From: Allolobophora icterica
Lineage: Eukaryota; Annelida; Clitellata; Crassiclitellata; Lumbricidae
DNA: 64,000 nt
Reading direction: 5' to 3'
NCBI GenBank assembly: GCA_963556255.1
Contig: OY744604.1
Span: forward strand, 23,975,376-24,039,375
A program made the translations under genes and the position numbers. This document shows positions 10,018-21,337 of the stretch, one piece after another (within the stretch, counting starts at the first letter, position 1; every line of letters begins with the position of its first letter). The notes below the pieces were generated by a model. That model was not told where the DNA came from. It searched no databases and worked only from the letters and a program-made list of their open reading frames with translations.

Positions 10018-11480
10018 TCAATCAACTGAGCATTTATATAACGCCCCTTCAAGGAAACTATTCAGAGGTTTCCTAGCCCAACCGCTAAGGAGAACAGTCT
10101 TTAGAGCAGAGAAGAAAGCGGTGGACGAGTCTCGAAGAAGAGACCGCAGCTCAGGAGGAAGCCCATTCCAAAGTTTGGGTCCAACCACGGATAAAGCACG
10201 CTCCGGCATTGTGGCAGTGCTCGCGAAAGGAACAGAGTGGTCACAGCGGGTGGCAGAGCGAAGAGAGCGGTTACCAGGTGCAACAGAGGCTCGAGAACGG
10301 AGCTCTCGCAGCTAAGAGGATGCACGGCCAAGCTGACATTGCCAGACAATGGAGGCAACCCGTTAGATAATGAGTTGCGACAGTGGTAAGCAGTGGAAGA
10401 CATCTCGCATATATTCAGAGACATGGTCAAATTTAGGATTGCGCCCGACCAAGCGCGCAGCAGAACGCAATACGCGTTCGATTCAGTTCAGTCGAGTGAG
10501 GAGAAGCCCAATATAATAGAGGGAGCAGCAGCAGCAGCAGCAGTCAAGCCGACAGGTAATGAACACATGAACGAGAGTAGCAGCAAATTGGGGGAAGGGG
10601 AAGAGAGCGGAAAACCACGCAAAGCTGTCGCAGCTGAAAGTAGCAAGCGCGGCTCAGTGAGTTCTGAATCCAAGAAGACGTCAAGAACTCTGACGGCGGT
10701 GAAAAATGCAATATGCTGGAACTCAGAGGTAAGACAAGAGTCATCAATCTTAGCATGGTGCGCAGAGGTATCCAGCCACATATATTGAGTCTTAGAGGGA
10801 TTCAAGCGAAGACGGTTGGATAACATCCAGGCAGTCAAGGAGTCTGTTGAGTGGCACATGAAGCGTACAGAAGCAGCGGCGTCAGAGGGAAGGCATAGGG
10901 TGTAAGTCTGTAACTCTGTATGTCGTCAGCATATAACTGATTGGACAAAGAGCAGATGGCAAGAAGACGACTGAGATCAGTTGAAGGTAATATAGAGGAG
11001 GGTGCCCAAGACGGATCCATGGGGGAGGCTAAAACGGACTGGGGTCCAGAGGACCTTCGTAGAACAGTAATCAACCAAAGAGGAGCGGTCACCAAGGTAG
11101 GAAGCCAGCAACTCAGCTGGCTTTTCAGATAGACCAAAGGGTATAGATAAACGATTGAGTAGGATGGCATGGTCGACCTAGTCAAAGGCAGCGCTGACAC
11201 CGAAGAGTGCAAAAAATTAGAGCTTAGAGCGACAATGGCGCCATAGAAATCAGAGAGAAGGCGAAGGAGAAGGATTTCCGTAGAGTGACCTTTGCAGTAG
11301 CCAGATTGATAGACAGGAAGCAAGTTATTGGCGTCAAGGGAAGCCAGTAATTGCTAAGCGACTAAATTTTCGATGAGTTTTTAATAAAATGTGTGCAGGG
11401 TCCGAAGAGACCAGCGCGCTTGAGAATAGGAGTGACGCTCGATCTCTTCGGCAAAGCTGGAAGCGTACTGTTTAGAATCG
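10018..11480 (-). pseudogene. L2-like LINE reverse-transcriptase pseudogene, 5' truncated
   Basis: Minus-strand reading in several frames gives LPVYQSGYCKGHSTEILLLRL near 11310, then the catalytic box LYADDIQSY near 10930. SNRLRLNPSKTQYMWLDT (about 10800) and VFLDSELTE (about 10660) follow. The C-terminal ending is RALSVVGPKLWNGLPPELR (10209 downward). The 3' end is at about 10018-10045: on the minus strand it reads ccttgaaggggcgttatataaat followed by (tgat)n, the characteristic L2-like tail plus short microsatellite. Several frameshifts destroy the gene. The segment 10632-11560 was copied to 34065-34960. Confidence 0.85.
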
Positions 11481-11589
11481 AGAATGTGTGAATGGAGCGA
11501 ATGAGCGAATGAACGAATGAGCGAATGAACGAAGAAACGAACGAATCATCGCTTGGGGATGAACTGCTTGTCTTATTGAACCGATGCAC

Positions 11590-11665
11590 GACTAAGACTG
11601 GAACATCTTCGAGAGAGAAACCTGTAAAGCGCTATATAAACATTCAGATAAAATAAACAATTAAC
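11590..11665 (+). mobile_element. 3' tail of a short retroelement
   Basis: Contains aagcgctatataaacattcag followed by ataaaataaacaatta, the GCGCTATATAAA-type terminus shared by several SINE and LINE copies in this window. The rest of the element is not clear. Confidence 0.45.
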
Positions 11666-12340
11666 TAAGAAAGGGCCTTATCTGCTCGAATGCTAGCCTC
11701 TCGTGTGAATTTAGAGAGAGTTGTCAATATTCAATTTCCATATTGAAGACTTCTAACTTGGGTCGTATGCTTTCAGCGTGCCGCAGGAGTCACTGTCATT
11801 CCGGCAAGTTTCGAACTTCTTCGCCCCACTGCAGATTTCGACGCCGTCGTTATAAGTCACGCCAGACCAACACTGAAGACCATTGGCCACAAGTAAAACT
11901 GAAACACATCGTCAATGAATCATCGGATAATATGATCATTGCTGACTTCCTCTCAGGGTTCTGATAATTAATCAAACGTGTTTTTTTAAATCAGGAGAAC
12001 AAGATTTCACTTCGCTACATTGCACAGGCGAGAACGTTCGCACAACAAAAGGATCTTCGACGAACGAAGATAAAAATATTATACCTCTTGTCATTTGTCA
12101 TATGGTGTAACGAACATCTATTCCTATCTCAAGAAAAGCAGGGTTCCTCTCATCTCTCTCATCTCCTCTCCTCTCATTAACTCTCGTCGCAATTCCTAAT
12201 AAAATCCCATCACACCTTAACATCTACATCATATCAGCAGCAGCAACTTCACCTTCTTCAGATGTGCCATCCTACTCGTGTTAGCTCCTTTGTGAGATAC
12301 TTAAAAAGACGCTATAGCAAATTTCTAGATACATACCTAG

Positions 12341-12665
12341 TACATGCATACATACATACATACATACGTACATACATACATACATACATACATACATACA
12401 TACCTACTTAGTACATACATACATACATACATACATACGTACGTACATACGTACGTACATATGTACATACGTACATACATACATACATACCTACATACAT
12501 ACATACATACATACATACATACATACATACATACATACATACATACATACATACATACATACATACATACATACATACATACATACATACATACATACAT
12601 ACATACATACATACATACATACATACATACATACATACATACGTACGTACATACATACATACATA
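12341..12665. repeat. (CATA)n tetranucleotide microsatellite
   Basis: About 320 bp of nearly uninterrupted tacatacatacata with occasional g/c variants. The long open frames over it are artefacts of the 4-bp period. Confidence 0.97.
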
Positions 12666-13734
12666 AATACATTATTCATCACCTGCGTCACCGTCGTCTT
12701 CGTCAATGTCATTTTCGTGATCATTACGAGTACATTCTAAACAAATTTGCTAACCTTCCGTAACCACGAGAAGCAACAGAAAACTCGCCAAAGATGCAAA
12801 TTGATGACGAGGCATTCTAGTTCTAATCTTACAGCTCGCACAGCCAAGCAACGTCTGTCTTCTCTCAGGTAATAACGGCAACGCAATCACAGCTTGATAC
12901 TGATATAGAAGCGTTTACTTGCGTCAGATTCAGAAATTCCGGAACACACCTGCAGATATTTTTAAAACCGTTCCATCAATAAGACGTGAATCTGAACGTG
13001 GAGGATATTTGTTTTGAAAAAATTCGAGTTAAAACAAAAAATTTCTGAGACTGCTGCACCTGCAAATATCGAAGATAGGTTCTTCGATTGATGGTTTTTG
13101 ATATTTAACAAATGCTTTAGGACGCAATATGCAATTCATGCATTCAATTATATGATGTAATGTCTCTGACTCATGGTATAATGTTGATTCGGTGCAAAGA
13201 AATGAATAACTTTTGTCCCAAATGACACGGTGCTGATATTCATTGGACACACCGGTAACGTACTTTGAGCATATCCGCGCAAAGGAAGCAGAAACATGTT
13301 GACATACCCAGCGGCATTAGATGAAATTCATATGGGTGTTTTATGGTTATCATGAGGGAATGTGCAAAACTGCAAATAGGTAGTAGTAGTGTATTGGTAT
13401 GCAAATACATGGGTTCTACGTGGTCGTGCTAGCAGGGAGAGTCCACGTGGCATTGACAGAGATGCTGGCAAGAAGAGTCCACGTGGCATTTGCATTGCAT
13501 TTACAGAGATGCTCTTTTCAGTTAAACTTTTGTAACAGAGGGCATCGCATACACCAGCAATACCAGGGAAGGATGGTATTATAGAAGCCAGTTACTGTTT
13601 CATGTGATCATTCTGTCCCTTCATGCAATGGCTTTAACTGAAGGCGCTATATAAAAATTTGACATTCTAGTTGTAGTAAGTGTTACACACCCTTTATCAT
13701 TTCTTCATTAATTTGGGAATTGTAATGATACAGG
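12666..13734. other. No gene seen
   Basis: Mixed non-coding sequence. A short internal repeat agagtccacgtggcatt occurs twice near 13440 and 13480. aaggcgctatataaaaatttgac at 13645 is another retroelement-type 3' tail. Confidence 0.4.
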
Positions 13735-13835
13735 TTAGCGATTGGTAAGAGCTATCGCCTTGCAACACTACGCGTTACAAGGCGAGTACTGGTTCGAGCC
13801 TTCCATGTGTTGGTTACAGTGTATGGACTTTGAAC
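13735..13835 (+). mobile_element. tRNA-like SINE head
   Basis: ttagcgattggtaagagcta is A-box-like and is followed by ctggttcgagccttcc, which contains the B-box core GGTTCGA. It resembles the SINE at 55.9 kb. The pol III promoter spacing is right, but the cloverleaf is not intact, so I do not call a tRNA gene. Confidence 0.5.
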
Positions 13836-14123
13836 AATGCTTGGCTATCAGATTAATGAGTGCGTAATATTACTACTACTGCTGCTAATTATTACTAATA
13901 CTACCACCCACCACCCCTGCTTCTTCTACTACTACTACTACTTCCACAACCACCACCACCACTACTACTACAACATCCACCATAACTACAACTACTACAA
14001 TAAAAACGACAACGACTACTACTACTACTACTACTGGTCATTAGATTGTGGCGCTTAATGAATGCGTAATATTACTACTACTGCTGCTAACTATTACTAC
14101 TACTACCACCCACCACTCTGCTT

Positions 14124-14190
<67 letters not shown>

Positions 14191-14363
14191 CACCACCACC
14201 ACAACCACCCCTATTACTACTACTACCTCAACCACAACTTTGGCTACTACAATAAAAACTACAACAAAAACAACTAGTACAACTACTGCTAACTATTACT
14301 TCTACTACTACCACCCACCACCCTGCTTCTACTACTACTATTACAACAACAACAGCAACAACA

Positions 14364-14416
<53 letters not shown>

Positions 14417-14858
14417 AACTACTACTACCACCACCACAACTACAACTACTACTATAAAACTACAACAAAACAACAATAACAACCTCTACTAACACATCTA
14501 ATGGTCATTAGCTTGTGGCGCTTAATGAATGCGTAGTAATACTACTACTTCTGCTAACTATTATTACTGCTGCTACCACCCACCACCCTGCTGCTGCTAC
14601 TACTACTACTACTACTACAACCGCTACTACTACTGCTACTACTATTACTACTATTACTTCCACCACCACCGCAACTACAACTACTACTATAAAGACTACA
14701 ACAAATACAACAACTACTACAACTGCTAACACTACTAATGGTCATTAGATTGTGGCGCTTAATGGATGCGTAATATTACTATTACTACTGTCAACTATTT
14801 CTACTACTACTACCACCCACCAGCCTGCTGCTGCTACTACTACAACCACTACTACTAC
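13836..14858. repeat. TAC-trinucleotide arrays in an about 235-bp higher-order repeat
   Basis: The unit header gtggcgcttaatgaatgcgta recurs near 14047, 14513 and 14751 (a shorter form at 13850). Each header is followed by ctgctaactattac, then ccacccaccac and a (tac)n run. The array continues after the LTR element at 22074-22200, showing that the retrotransposon inserted into it. Confidence 0.9.
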
Positions 14859-15587
14859 TGTCGCGTGAGGAGATCGACGACAACGACGAGAGGTCATCAT
14901 CATCATGATGTAATCGTCGTTGGCGGTCGAGATGGAATGATGACGGACGAAAGCCAGTCCCCACTTGATCAACAATGAAGGCAGCGAGGCCAAGGTGTAG
15001 GCCTAATCGGACACCACACAGCCAAGGTGTAATAGGACACCTCGCGGCTAAGGTGTAACCTGACACCGCCCGCGCTGCAGGCGAGCGACGACCCGCGTCT
15101 CGAAGAGCAATCTGACACTAATTGGCGATAGTATGACGTGGGGAGGGGGCGGACCGACGGACGCTGGAGTTCCTACTTAACAGAAGGAAAAGGAGAATAC
15201 GGGACTTGTACTACTGAGGAGCGCGACGTGAGAACAACGGTCGAACGATCAACATCGAGAGGAGCGACCAGCGGCGGCGGCAGAGTATAGTCCGTCAGAT
15301 TCAGAGACTGACGCGAAGAACGATCTGTAGTTAGGCTGTACGAAGCAGCATTTGAGATAGTCCGATTTAATAACTAAACGCTTTAATACTACGTGAAAGT
15401 TCACGTAGAGTTAGTGTATATATTTGTTTCTTTAATTAAATACTTTTATTAATTAAACAAAGTGCGTCGTGAATCTTCTGAAGAAAAGTTAGGCACATTA
15501 ATTAAAAGTGCAAGTAAAAGAACAAGCGAGTCGAGGGTCGACATCAACACACGGCAAACACACGACAGGCGACCTTCGATCGCGACA
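14859..15587 (+). repeat. 5' LTR
   Basis: 729 bp, begins tgtcgcg and ends cgcgaca (7-bp terminal inverted repeat, TG...CA). It has 6 bp more than the 3' LTR, in the stretch gtgtaggcctaatcgg near 14995. Confidence 0.93.
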
Positions 15588-15606
15588 TTGGCGCAGTCGA
15601 CAGGGT
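15588..15606 (+). promoter_or_regulatory. Primer-binding site candidate
   Basis: ttggcgcagtcgacagggt directly follows the LTR. The TGGCGC start and position are right for a minus-strand tRNA primer site. I cannot name the tRNA. Confidence 0.6.
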
Positions 15607-15889
15607 TTTCAACCGAAGACGTCACGACGAAGAGCGGAACCGGAAACAGAAGAGAGGAATCTCAACAGATCGGGACCAGCGGCGAATACAACCCTTCGCA
15701 ACTGGAGAAATCGAGTGCCGGACTCCGGAGACGAAGGACTCGAAGGAACCGACAGCAACAGGCAAGGACGAGGAACAAGAGCGCCGACGGACGACCGACC
15801 ATCGCTAGCAACGACGGACGGGAGTGGCAACGGAGGACAGCGGATCAGCCAAGATACCAAAAGACGGAGCACGCTCGACGTATTCAGAG

Positions 15890-16098
15890 GGTAAGTCCTT
15901 ACTGGTAGTCGTGGTAATCTGTGAGGTTGCGGTTGAGGTCTGGATGAGGATTGGTGTGCGAATAGCCGAGGCTTTTGCGTAGCTCCTTTTTACTCAGTTC
16001 TGTTCTTGTTGTATTTGTGGTAGAATTTTAGGACGTTGTTTTGTTTGATTTCTGACCAGCGGTGACTCTCCTCTAACTTACTTATCTTTTTCTATTAG
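15890..16098 (+). other. Possible leader intron in the LTR element
   Basis: A strong donor-like agagg/gtaagt at 15887-15895 and a pyrimidine-rich acceptor tctttttctattag ending at 16098 bracket about 200 bp between the leader and the gag start at 16117. Splicing here would remove upstream ATG-poor sequence without touching gag. This is inference from splice-site consensus only. Confidence 0.35.
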
Positions 16099-16116
16099 TG
16101 AGCGGACTGTTGGAAG

Positions 16117-18330
16117 ATGGATAAGTTGTCGATAGGGAAAAGAGTGAGGGTGCTGAACATGCCCCATCACAGACTAGTCGCATATCTGATAAAGATGGGA
16201 CTAGGAGAGGAGGAATTGGGTTCCATGAGTATGGACCAGCTCCAAGAGGCTAGTGCTGAAATAATTGTGTCTGGACGGGAGACCCCGCCAGAAGTAAGTG
16301 AGGAAGTAAGCACGGGTAGCATAGAAAGCAGTATCGATTCGGCAGCGCAAACGCAGTTATTCGAATTAAAACGCTTAAAATACGAGAGAGAGGAAGCCGC
16401 GAGGCTGAGAAGAGAAGCGAGAGAGGAAGATGAGAAGCAGCGAAGAGAAGCGAGAGAGGAAGCGGAGAGGCTGAGAAGAGAAGCGAGAGAGGAAGCGGAG
16501 AGGCTGAGAAGAGAAGCGAGAGAGGAAGCGGAGAGAAAAGAAAGAGTGAGGAGAGAAGAGAAAGAGGAAGCAGAGAAATTAAGGCTTCGGGAGGAGAAGC
16601 AGCGAAGAGAAGAGAAAGAGGAAGCGGAGAAGCAGAGGAGAGAAGAGAAAGAGGAAGCAGAGAAAGTAAGGCTTCGGGAGGAGAAGCAGAGAAGAGAAGA
16701 GAAAGAGGAAGCGGAGAAACGAAGGAGAGAAGAGAAAGAGGAAGCGGAGAAGCGGAGGAGAGAAGAAAAGGAGGAGGCAGAGAAGAGAGAGAAGGAAGTC
16801 CGAGAAGAAAGGGACGCAGAGAGGAGACTCAGAGACGAAAGGGACTATAACTTAAGGCATTCGGTCGTAGGTCGAATGAAAACGTATAGTGAAAGCTTGC
16901 GAGGACTATTACCTAGATTCCCAAGCGACCATGCGCAAATCCCTGGTTTCTTTGTGCATTGTGAAAGGTTATTCGACTCTTGCGCTGTCCCGGACGACCT
17001 TCGAAGCAGATTACTCTTGACATGTCTAGATAATCAGGCCAGAGCATTGACGGCCAGACTCACACAAGAGGAGCTTGATAATTACGGGAAGCTAAAAACC
17101 TTCTTGTTGAAAGAGTTCAAAGTGAGCGCGGTCTCTTTACGAGAGCGATTCATGAACGCAAAAAAGGCGGTAGATGAATCATACACAACATTAGCTTCGA
17201 GATTGCATAACTTACTTTCTTACTATCTGCAAGATCGCAAGGCGATGACGTTTGATGAGGTTACGAGCCTCTTGATCGCAGATAAGATGAAAGAAATGTT
17301 GCCCAGAGGATGCTTGAATTTCATCCTCAGTCAAGAGCAACAGAATTGGTTAGGGCACAAAGAGTTAGCTGCAGCGGCTGACACTTACGCTGCCACACAC
17401 CCTTGGGAAAATGACTATACGAAGCATAGTCTAGGCACGGGGAAGACGGAGGCACGCTACGCGAAAGCGTCAGCACCTCCTCAGACGACAGCTAAACAGA
17501 CGGACACGTGGACTGACCGACCGGGAGGGACACAGACAAGTAGCAGGACTGACGGACGTCCAACCCCCGACGAGGTTAGAAAGCGTGGCCTTTGTTTCAT
17601 ATGCTTTTCTCCCGACCACAGGGCGAACCTGTGCTCGAAGAACAAACAAGCTAAAAGCAAGCAGGTGAGCGCGTGTGCGGTCCAGCCAACCGTGACCGTA
17701 GCTCAAGACAGACAGGCAGACAGACAAAGCGAGACGCGACAAGACGGACCGCCATTGATCCAAGAGATAGACCAGCATGCATTGCCGACAAACCCGGATT
17801 GCATTGACGTGGAGGAGACCTATGTAAGAGAATACATGAAAGTATACATTACAGGGCTCCCTGTGACATCGTCTCTAATAGATAGCGGGGCCGAATACAA
17901 TTGCGCGCGAGCTGAGCTAATCAGGCCGCTCAACCTACCTGTGGTCAAACAGATAGAGGTGAAGGGGCTGAACGGTCAATCAATGATTGTGGACGTGGTG
18001 CGGCTGAGACTAAAGGGGTCTCAGGCCGGCGAGGACAGGGAGGGGGAGGTAAATTACGCCCCTGATGTTCGGATATGGGCGGCGCTCATTAAAGACCTTA
18101 ATGAACCGTTAATTATCACGCCCACTACAGCCGACTTGCTGCGCGAGACAGCACTGTACTCGAGTCACGCGGCCAGCGCTTCTGAAATAGGCCAAATTTC
18201 AGAAGCGCAGGCGGTCGCAAGGACTGAGACGGGTGAGGAAGAGGGTAGAGGGGAGGAGGTAGAGGGACTTCACGGTCGCTCAAGCAGACAGTGGGAGCGT
18301 AGGAGAAATCAGTCCCGAAGAAACGGATAA
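16117..18330 (+). CDS. Gag-protease polyprotein of the LTR retrotransposon
   Basis: 737 residues, starting at the first ATG after the leader. Residues about 85-245 are a highly charged predicted coiled coil built from iterated REEAERLRREA and EEKEEAEK units. A capsid-like region follows (about 250-440, with FPSDHAQIPGFFVHCERLF). A zinc knuckle CX2CX4HX4C (CFICFSPDHRANLC, about residues 492-505) would bind element RNA. A retropepsin-like active site DSGAEYNC lies near residue 589. The protein should form the particle and, through its protease, mature itself and Pol. The stop at 18328-18330 lies in frame 1; pol is in frame 2, with an open overlap from 18263, so a programmed +1 (or -2) frameshift is likely. 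Confidence 0.9.
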   Translation: MDKLSIGKRVRVLNMPHHRLVAYLIKMGLGEEELGSMSMDQLQEASAEIIVSGRETPPEVSEEVSTGSIESSIDSAAQTQLFELKRLKYEREEAARLRREAREEDEKQRREAREEAERLRREAREEAERLRREAREEAERKERVRREEKEEAEKLRLREEKQRREEKEEAEKQRREEKEEAEKVRLREEKQRREEKEEAEKRRREEKEEAEKRRREEKEEAEKREKEVREERDAERRLRDERDYNLRHSVVGRMKTYSESLRGLLPRFPSDHAQIPGFFVHCERLFDSCAVPDDLRSRLLLTCLDNQARALTARLTQEELDNYGKLKTFLLKEFKVSAVSLRERFMNAKKAVDESYTTLASRLHNLLSYYLQDRKAMTFDEVTSLLIADKMKEMLPRGCLNFILSQEQQNWLGHKELAAAADTYAATHPWENDYTKHSLGTGKTEARYAKASAPPQTTAKQTDTWTDRPGGTQTSSRTDGRPTPDEVRKRGLCFICFSPDHRANLCSKNKQAKSKQVSACAVQPTVTVAQDRQADRQSETRQDGPPLIQEIDQHALPTNPDCIDVEETYVREYMKVYITGLPVTSSLIDSGAEYNCARAELIRPLNLPVVKQIEVKGLNGQSMIVDVVRLRLKGSQAGEDREGEVNYAPDVRIWAALIKDLNEPLIITPTTADLLRETALYSSHAASASEIGQISEAQAVARTETGEEEGRGEEVEGLHGRSSRQWERRRNQSRRNG

Positions 18331-21160
18331 TGAAGAGCAATTCTTCGATCCTGAGGTACCACCCCCACCCAAGGAAGACACAATAGTAGGCAGAAACAAG
18401 ATGGCTGCCGAACAAGCACAATGTTCGACACTAGCACCATTCTTGGCCCACGGGAAAAGTGGGGCGAAGAACTTCTTCTTTGAAGACAATTTGCTCTTCC
18501 ATAAAGACAAAATAGCTGGGCATTCTGTAAAACAACTGTGCTTACCTAAAGAAAGAATAGACAAGGTCTTAAACTTAGCACATGACGCTGCGTTCGCAGG
18601 TCATATGGCGTTGAAAACGACTAAGGACAGAATTAAGCTGAATTTCTGGTTTCCCAACATGGAGGAGGTAGTGAAGGAATATTGTGCATCATGCGACATA
18701 TGCCAAAGGCATGCGCCGCTGCGAGTGGCGCAGCGTGCCCCCATAACTCCTATCCCTCGCAGCGACGAGACCAGATTCGGGTGTCTAGTGGCAGATTGTA
18801 TTGGGCCTATAGTTACCAACATAGACCCCACAAGCCCAAAACCCGAGTACAACTACGCCTTAGTGGTAGTTGATCAATTTTCAAGGTGGCCGATGGCCTA
18901 TCCTCTGAAATCATTAACGGCAAAAGCGACATGTGATGCATACATGCAGATCTTCACGACTTTCGGATTTCCAAAAACGATTAGGTCCGATAACGGGTCA
19001 AATTTCAACAGCAAATTAACCCAAGAGTTTCTGCATCGTATGGGGTGCTCACCACGCTTTGGGCCAGTCGCACATCCTGAATCACAAGGTCTAGTGGAGC
19101 GCTGCAATGCCACACTGAAGACCATGATTCATAAATTGGCAGAAGAAAACCCGAGGGGATGGCACAGACTGTTACCTTACGTGCTTTGGAGCCTAAGGGA
19201 ACGCCCCTCTGCAACCACCCACGTGAGTCCCTACACCCTGGTGTATGGCACCCTGCCTAAAGGACCTCTTTCTGTCCTTTCTGAGGAATGGGCGGGAGAG
19301 CGGGATTCTCCATTAAGTCTGGGCGCAGGCGCCGCAGCTTATTTGGATCAGTTAAGGGATAACCTTGAAATGTCTAAATTATATGCCGAATATTATTCAG
19401 ACATTGAACAGCAGCGCTATGCTACTCATTACAATTTAAGAAGCATGGACAGGCGTTATGAAGTAGGGGACAAAGTCATCATCCAATCACCGGAAGCGCG
19501 AGGAGCAAAGAAGGAGGGCCAATGGCAAGGCCCGGCCATCATCGCTCAGGTGAAATCACCCTACACATACATCGTGGAAATAGGGGGCAAGAGCCGCCTA
19601 TTGCATGTAAATCGTATTCGCAAATATAACGAACGAATACAGCAAGCACTAATTAACAATTGCTCCATTCTGTTCGAGAAGGACGAAGACTTCGGTCACG
19701 TGGAAGCGGTGGGTAGCTTCGTCACGAGTCAGACACGGCCCAGTGCACAAGTAGACCCTATTGCCGTTGCACACTTAACGGTACCCGAGCGGAAACAGCT
19801 GTTTAATCTGTTAGACAGGTTTCCAGATGTGTTCTCGGACAAACCAGGTTTCTGTCCCGTCCTAGAACACGCAATCACTGTGAGCGCGGAGTTCAGGCCG
19901 AAGAGTTTGCGAGCCTATAAGGTGCCGGAACTGCTCAAACCGGAGATGGAGAAGCAGATCCGCGAACTTTTGGCCCTGGGCATCATCACTCCCTCACATA
20001 GTGAAATGGCTAGTCCCGTAGTGTGCGTTGTGAAAAAGGGAGGTCAAGGCGGTCTAAGATTGGCCATTGACTACCGGTATGTAAACAAGTTCTCGGCGGG
20101 TGACGCATACCCCACCCCCGACATCCAGGAAGTGTTACAGAAGGTAGGAAGTGCAAACTTCATATCCTGCTTTGACGCACGTCAAGGATACTACCAGATT
20201 GGACTCCACAAGGACTCTCGTTGGTTATCAGCCTTCGTATGTGACGCTGGCCTATTCGGATTTGTGCGATTACCCTTTGGTTTAAAATCAGCATCAAATT
20301 CTTTTATCCGCTGCATGTCAAAGGTCCTCCACCCGATTCGTGACTTCACTGAGACGTTTGTGGATGACATGGCAGTGCACTCGATGACGTGGCCGGATCA
20401 CATGAAACACTTAGAGAAATATTTAACGACAATTCAGCAGTCGGGTCTGACCCTTAACATTAAGAAGAATTCGTTTGCTAGGCGACAAACAACGTTTGTA
20501 GGTCACCTGATCGGATCAGGGAGCATTGAACCGGATCCTATTAAAATCGCAGGGCTAGGGAAAATCCCTCAACCCGAGTCCAAGAAAGACATACGGAGAT
20601 TGATTGGATTTTTCAGTTATTTTAGGAATTTTATCCCTAACTTGGCGGAGACAGCCAGAATTCTCACCGACTTGACCCAGAAATCGGTGCCGGCTAAGAT
20701 ACTCTGGCGAATTGAACACCAAAATGCGCTAGATAAACTTACGCACGATTTGAATAACGCTGTATGTTTGCAGACAATTGACTACGGCAGAGAGTTTGGT
20801 CTATCGACTGACGCTTCAGACAAAGCAGTCGGTTGCTGCTTATTCCAAATTCAAGACGATGGAACAGAACGGCCAATATGTTTTGCCAGTTCTAAATTAG
20901 ATGCTACGCAAGCGCGTTGGTCCACTGTGGAACGCGAAGCGTATGCCGTAATCTTTGCGTTGAAGAAGTTTAGGAATTGGATTTTTATGTCAAGGACCAC
21001 CCTCTATTCTGATCACAACCCATTGACTTTCCTAACTGCTTCTACGCCTACAAGTGCTAAACTTGCGAGATGGGCTCTGGCACTCCAGGACTTTGATATC
21101 GCTTTTAAATATCGACCTGGGGCGCTGAATATTCCCGCTGATCTTTTGTCCAGACTGTGA
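18263..21160 (+). CDS. Pol polyprotein: integrase, reverse transcriptase, RNase H (in that order)
   Basis: The frame is open from 18263; the first ATG is at 18401 (919 residues from there). From that ATG, an HHCC zinc-binding region lies at about 60-101 (LAHDAAFAGH, YCASCDIC). The integrase core has catalytic D132, D197 (IRSDNGSNF) and E233 with 35-residue spacing. A GPY/F-like module follows at about 374-392. The reverse transcriptase is at about 500-690, with D592 and FVDD at 653-656 in place of the usual YxDD. RNase H has D804, E845 and D871 and ends near LNIPADLLSRL. All key acidic residues are present. Integrase before RT is opposite to ordinary gypsy and matches Gmr1-like elements. Translation probably depends on frameshifting from gag. 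Confidence 0.92.
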   Translation, partial: RDFTVAQADSGSVGEISPEETDNEEQFFDPEVPPPPKEDTIVGRNKMAAEQAQCSTLAPFLAHGKSGAKNFFFEDNLLFHKDKIAGHSVKQLCLPKERIDKVLNLAHDAAFAGHMALKTTKDRIKLNFWFPNMEEVVKEYCASCDICQRHAPLRVAQRAPITPIPRSDETRFGCLVADCIGPIVTNIDPTSPKPEYNYALVVVDQFSRWPMAYPLKSLTAKATCDAYMQIFTTFGFPKTIRSDNGSNFNSKLTQEFLHRMGCSPRFGPVAHPESQGLVERCNATLKTMIHKLAEENPRGWHRLLPYVLWSLRERPSATTHVSPYTLVYGTLPKGPLSVLSEEWAGERDSPLSLGAGAAAYLDQLRDNLEMSKLYAEYYSDIEQQRYATHYNLRSMDRRYEVGDKVIIQSPEARGAKKEGQWQGPAIIAQVKSPYTYIVEIGGKSRLLHVNRIRKYNERIQQALINNCSILFEKDEDFGHVEAVGSFVTSQTRPSAQVDPIAVAHLTVPERKQLFNLLDRFPDVFSDKPGFCPVLEHAITVSAEFRPKSLRAYKVPELLKPEMEKQIRELLALGIITPSHSEMASPVVCVVKKGGQGGLRLAIDYRYVNKFSAGDAYPTPDIQEVLQKVGSANFISCFDARQGYYQIGLHKDSRWLSAFVCDAGLFGFVRLPFGLKSASNSFIRCMSKVLHPIRDFTETFVDDMAVHSMTWPDHMKHLEKYLTTIQQSGLTLNIKKNSFARRQTTFVGHLIGSGSIEPDPIKIAGLGKIPQPESKKDIRRLIGFFSYFRNFIPNLAETARILTDLTQKSVPAKILWRIEHQNALDKLTHDLNNAVCLQTIDYGREFGLSTDASDKAVGCCLFQIQDDGTERPICFASSKLDATQARWSTVEREAYAVIFALKKFRNWIFMSRTTLYSDHNPLTFLTASTPTSAKLARWALALQDFDIAFKYRPGALNIPADLLSRL

Positions 21161-21337
21161 TTGAGGAGAAGGCGGACTACCACGTAAGGCACCGGGACAA
21201 CTGTAAATAATAATTACTAACTGTGCTGATATTTTATATTTTCATGGGAACGACGAGGACATGGTCTGGAGGAAATCAATGGAGGGAACGACATCATTCT
21301 CAGCCGGGAGGCGAACCAATGACTGGCTTTGTCCTCC

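Larger units (their letters stand above)
10632..12665. repeat. Duplicated block (second copy at 34065-35943)
   Basis: It comprises LINE remnants, about 700 bp of unassigned sequence (11690-12310) and a CATA microsatellite. The same series occurs in the same order and orientation at 34065-35943 with few differences (for example gctgaaagtagcaagc, tccatattgaagacttctaa, ctcatctcctctcctctcat). Confidence 0.85.

Noticed and set aside
10121..11132. Plus-strand ORFs opposite the LINE
   Set aside because: Shadows of the minus-strand reverse transcriptase, which has recognisable motifs while these do not.
12337..12763. Long open frames over the CATA microsatellite (also 35689-35962, 38360-38602 and 57612-57924)
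   Set aside because: They are products of a 4-bp repeat with no stop codons in several frames (YICM/HTYI strings); no gene.
13735..13835. A functional tRNA gene (also at 55895-56075)
   Set aside because: A- and B-box-like sequences are present, but the acceptor and anticodon stems do not pair and SINE-type tails follow.
14041..14748. Poly-Thr, poly-Tyr and poly-Val reading frames
   Set aside because: Translation of TAC/GTA trinucleotide arrays in all frames, with no start context or conserved protein.
15462..15908. 148-aa ORF spanning the end of the 5' LTR and the leader
   Set aside because: It overlaps the LTR end and primer-binding site, starts inside the LTR and has Arg/Ser-rich low-complexity sequence; not a plausible gene.
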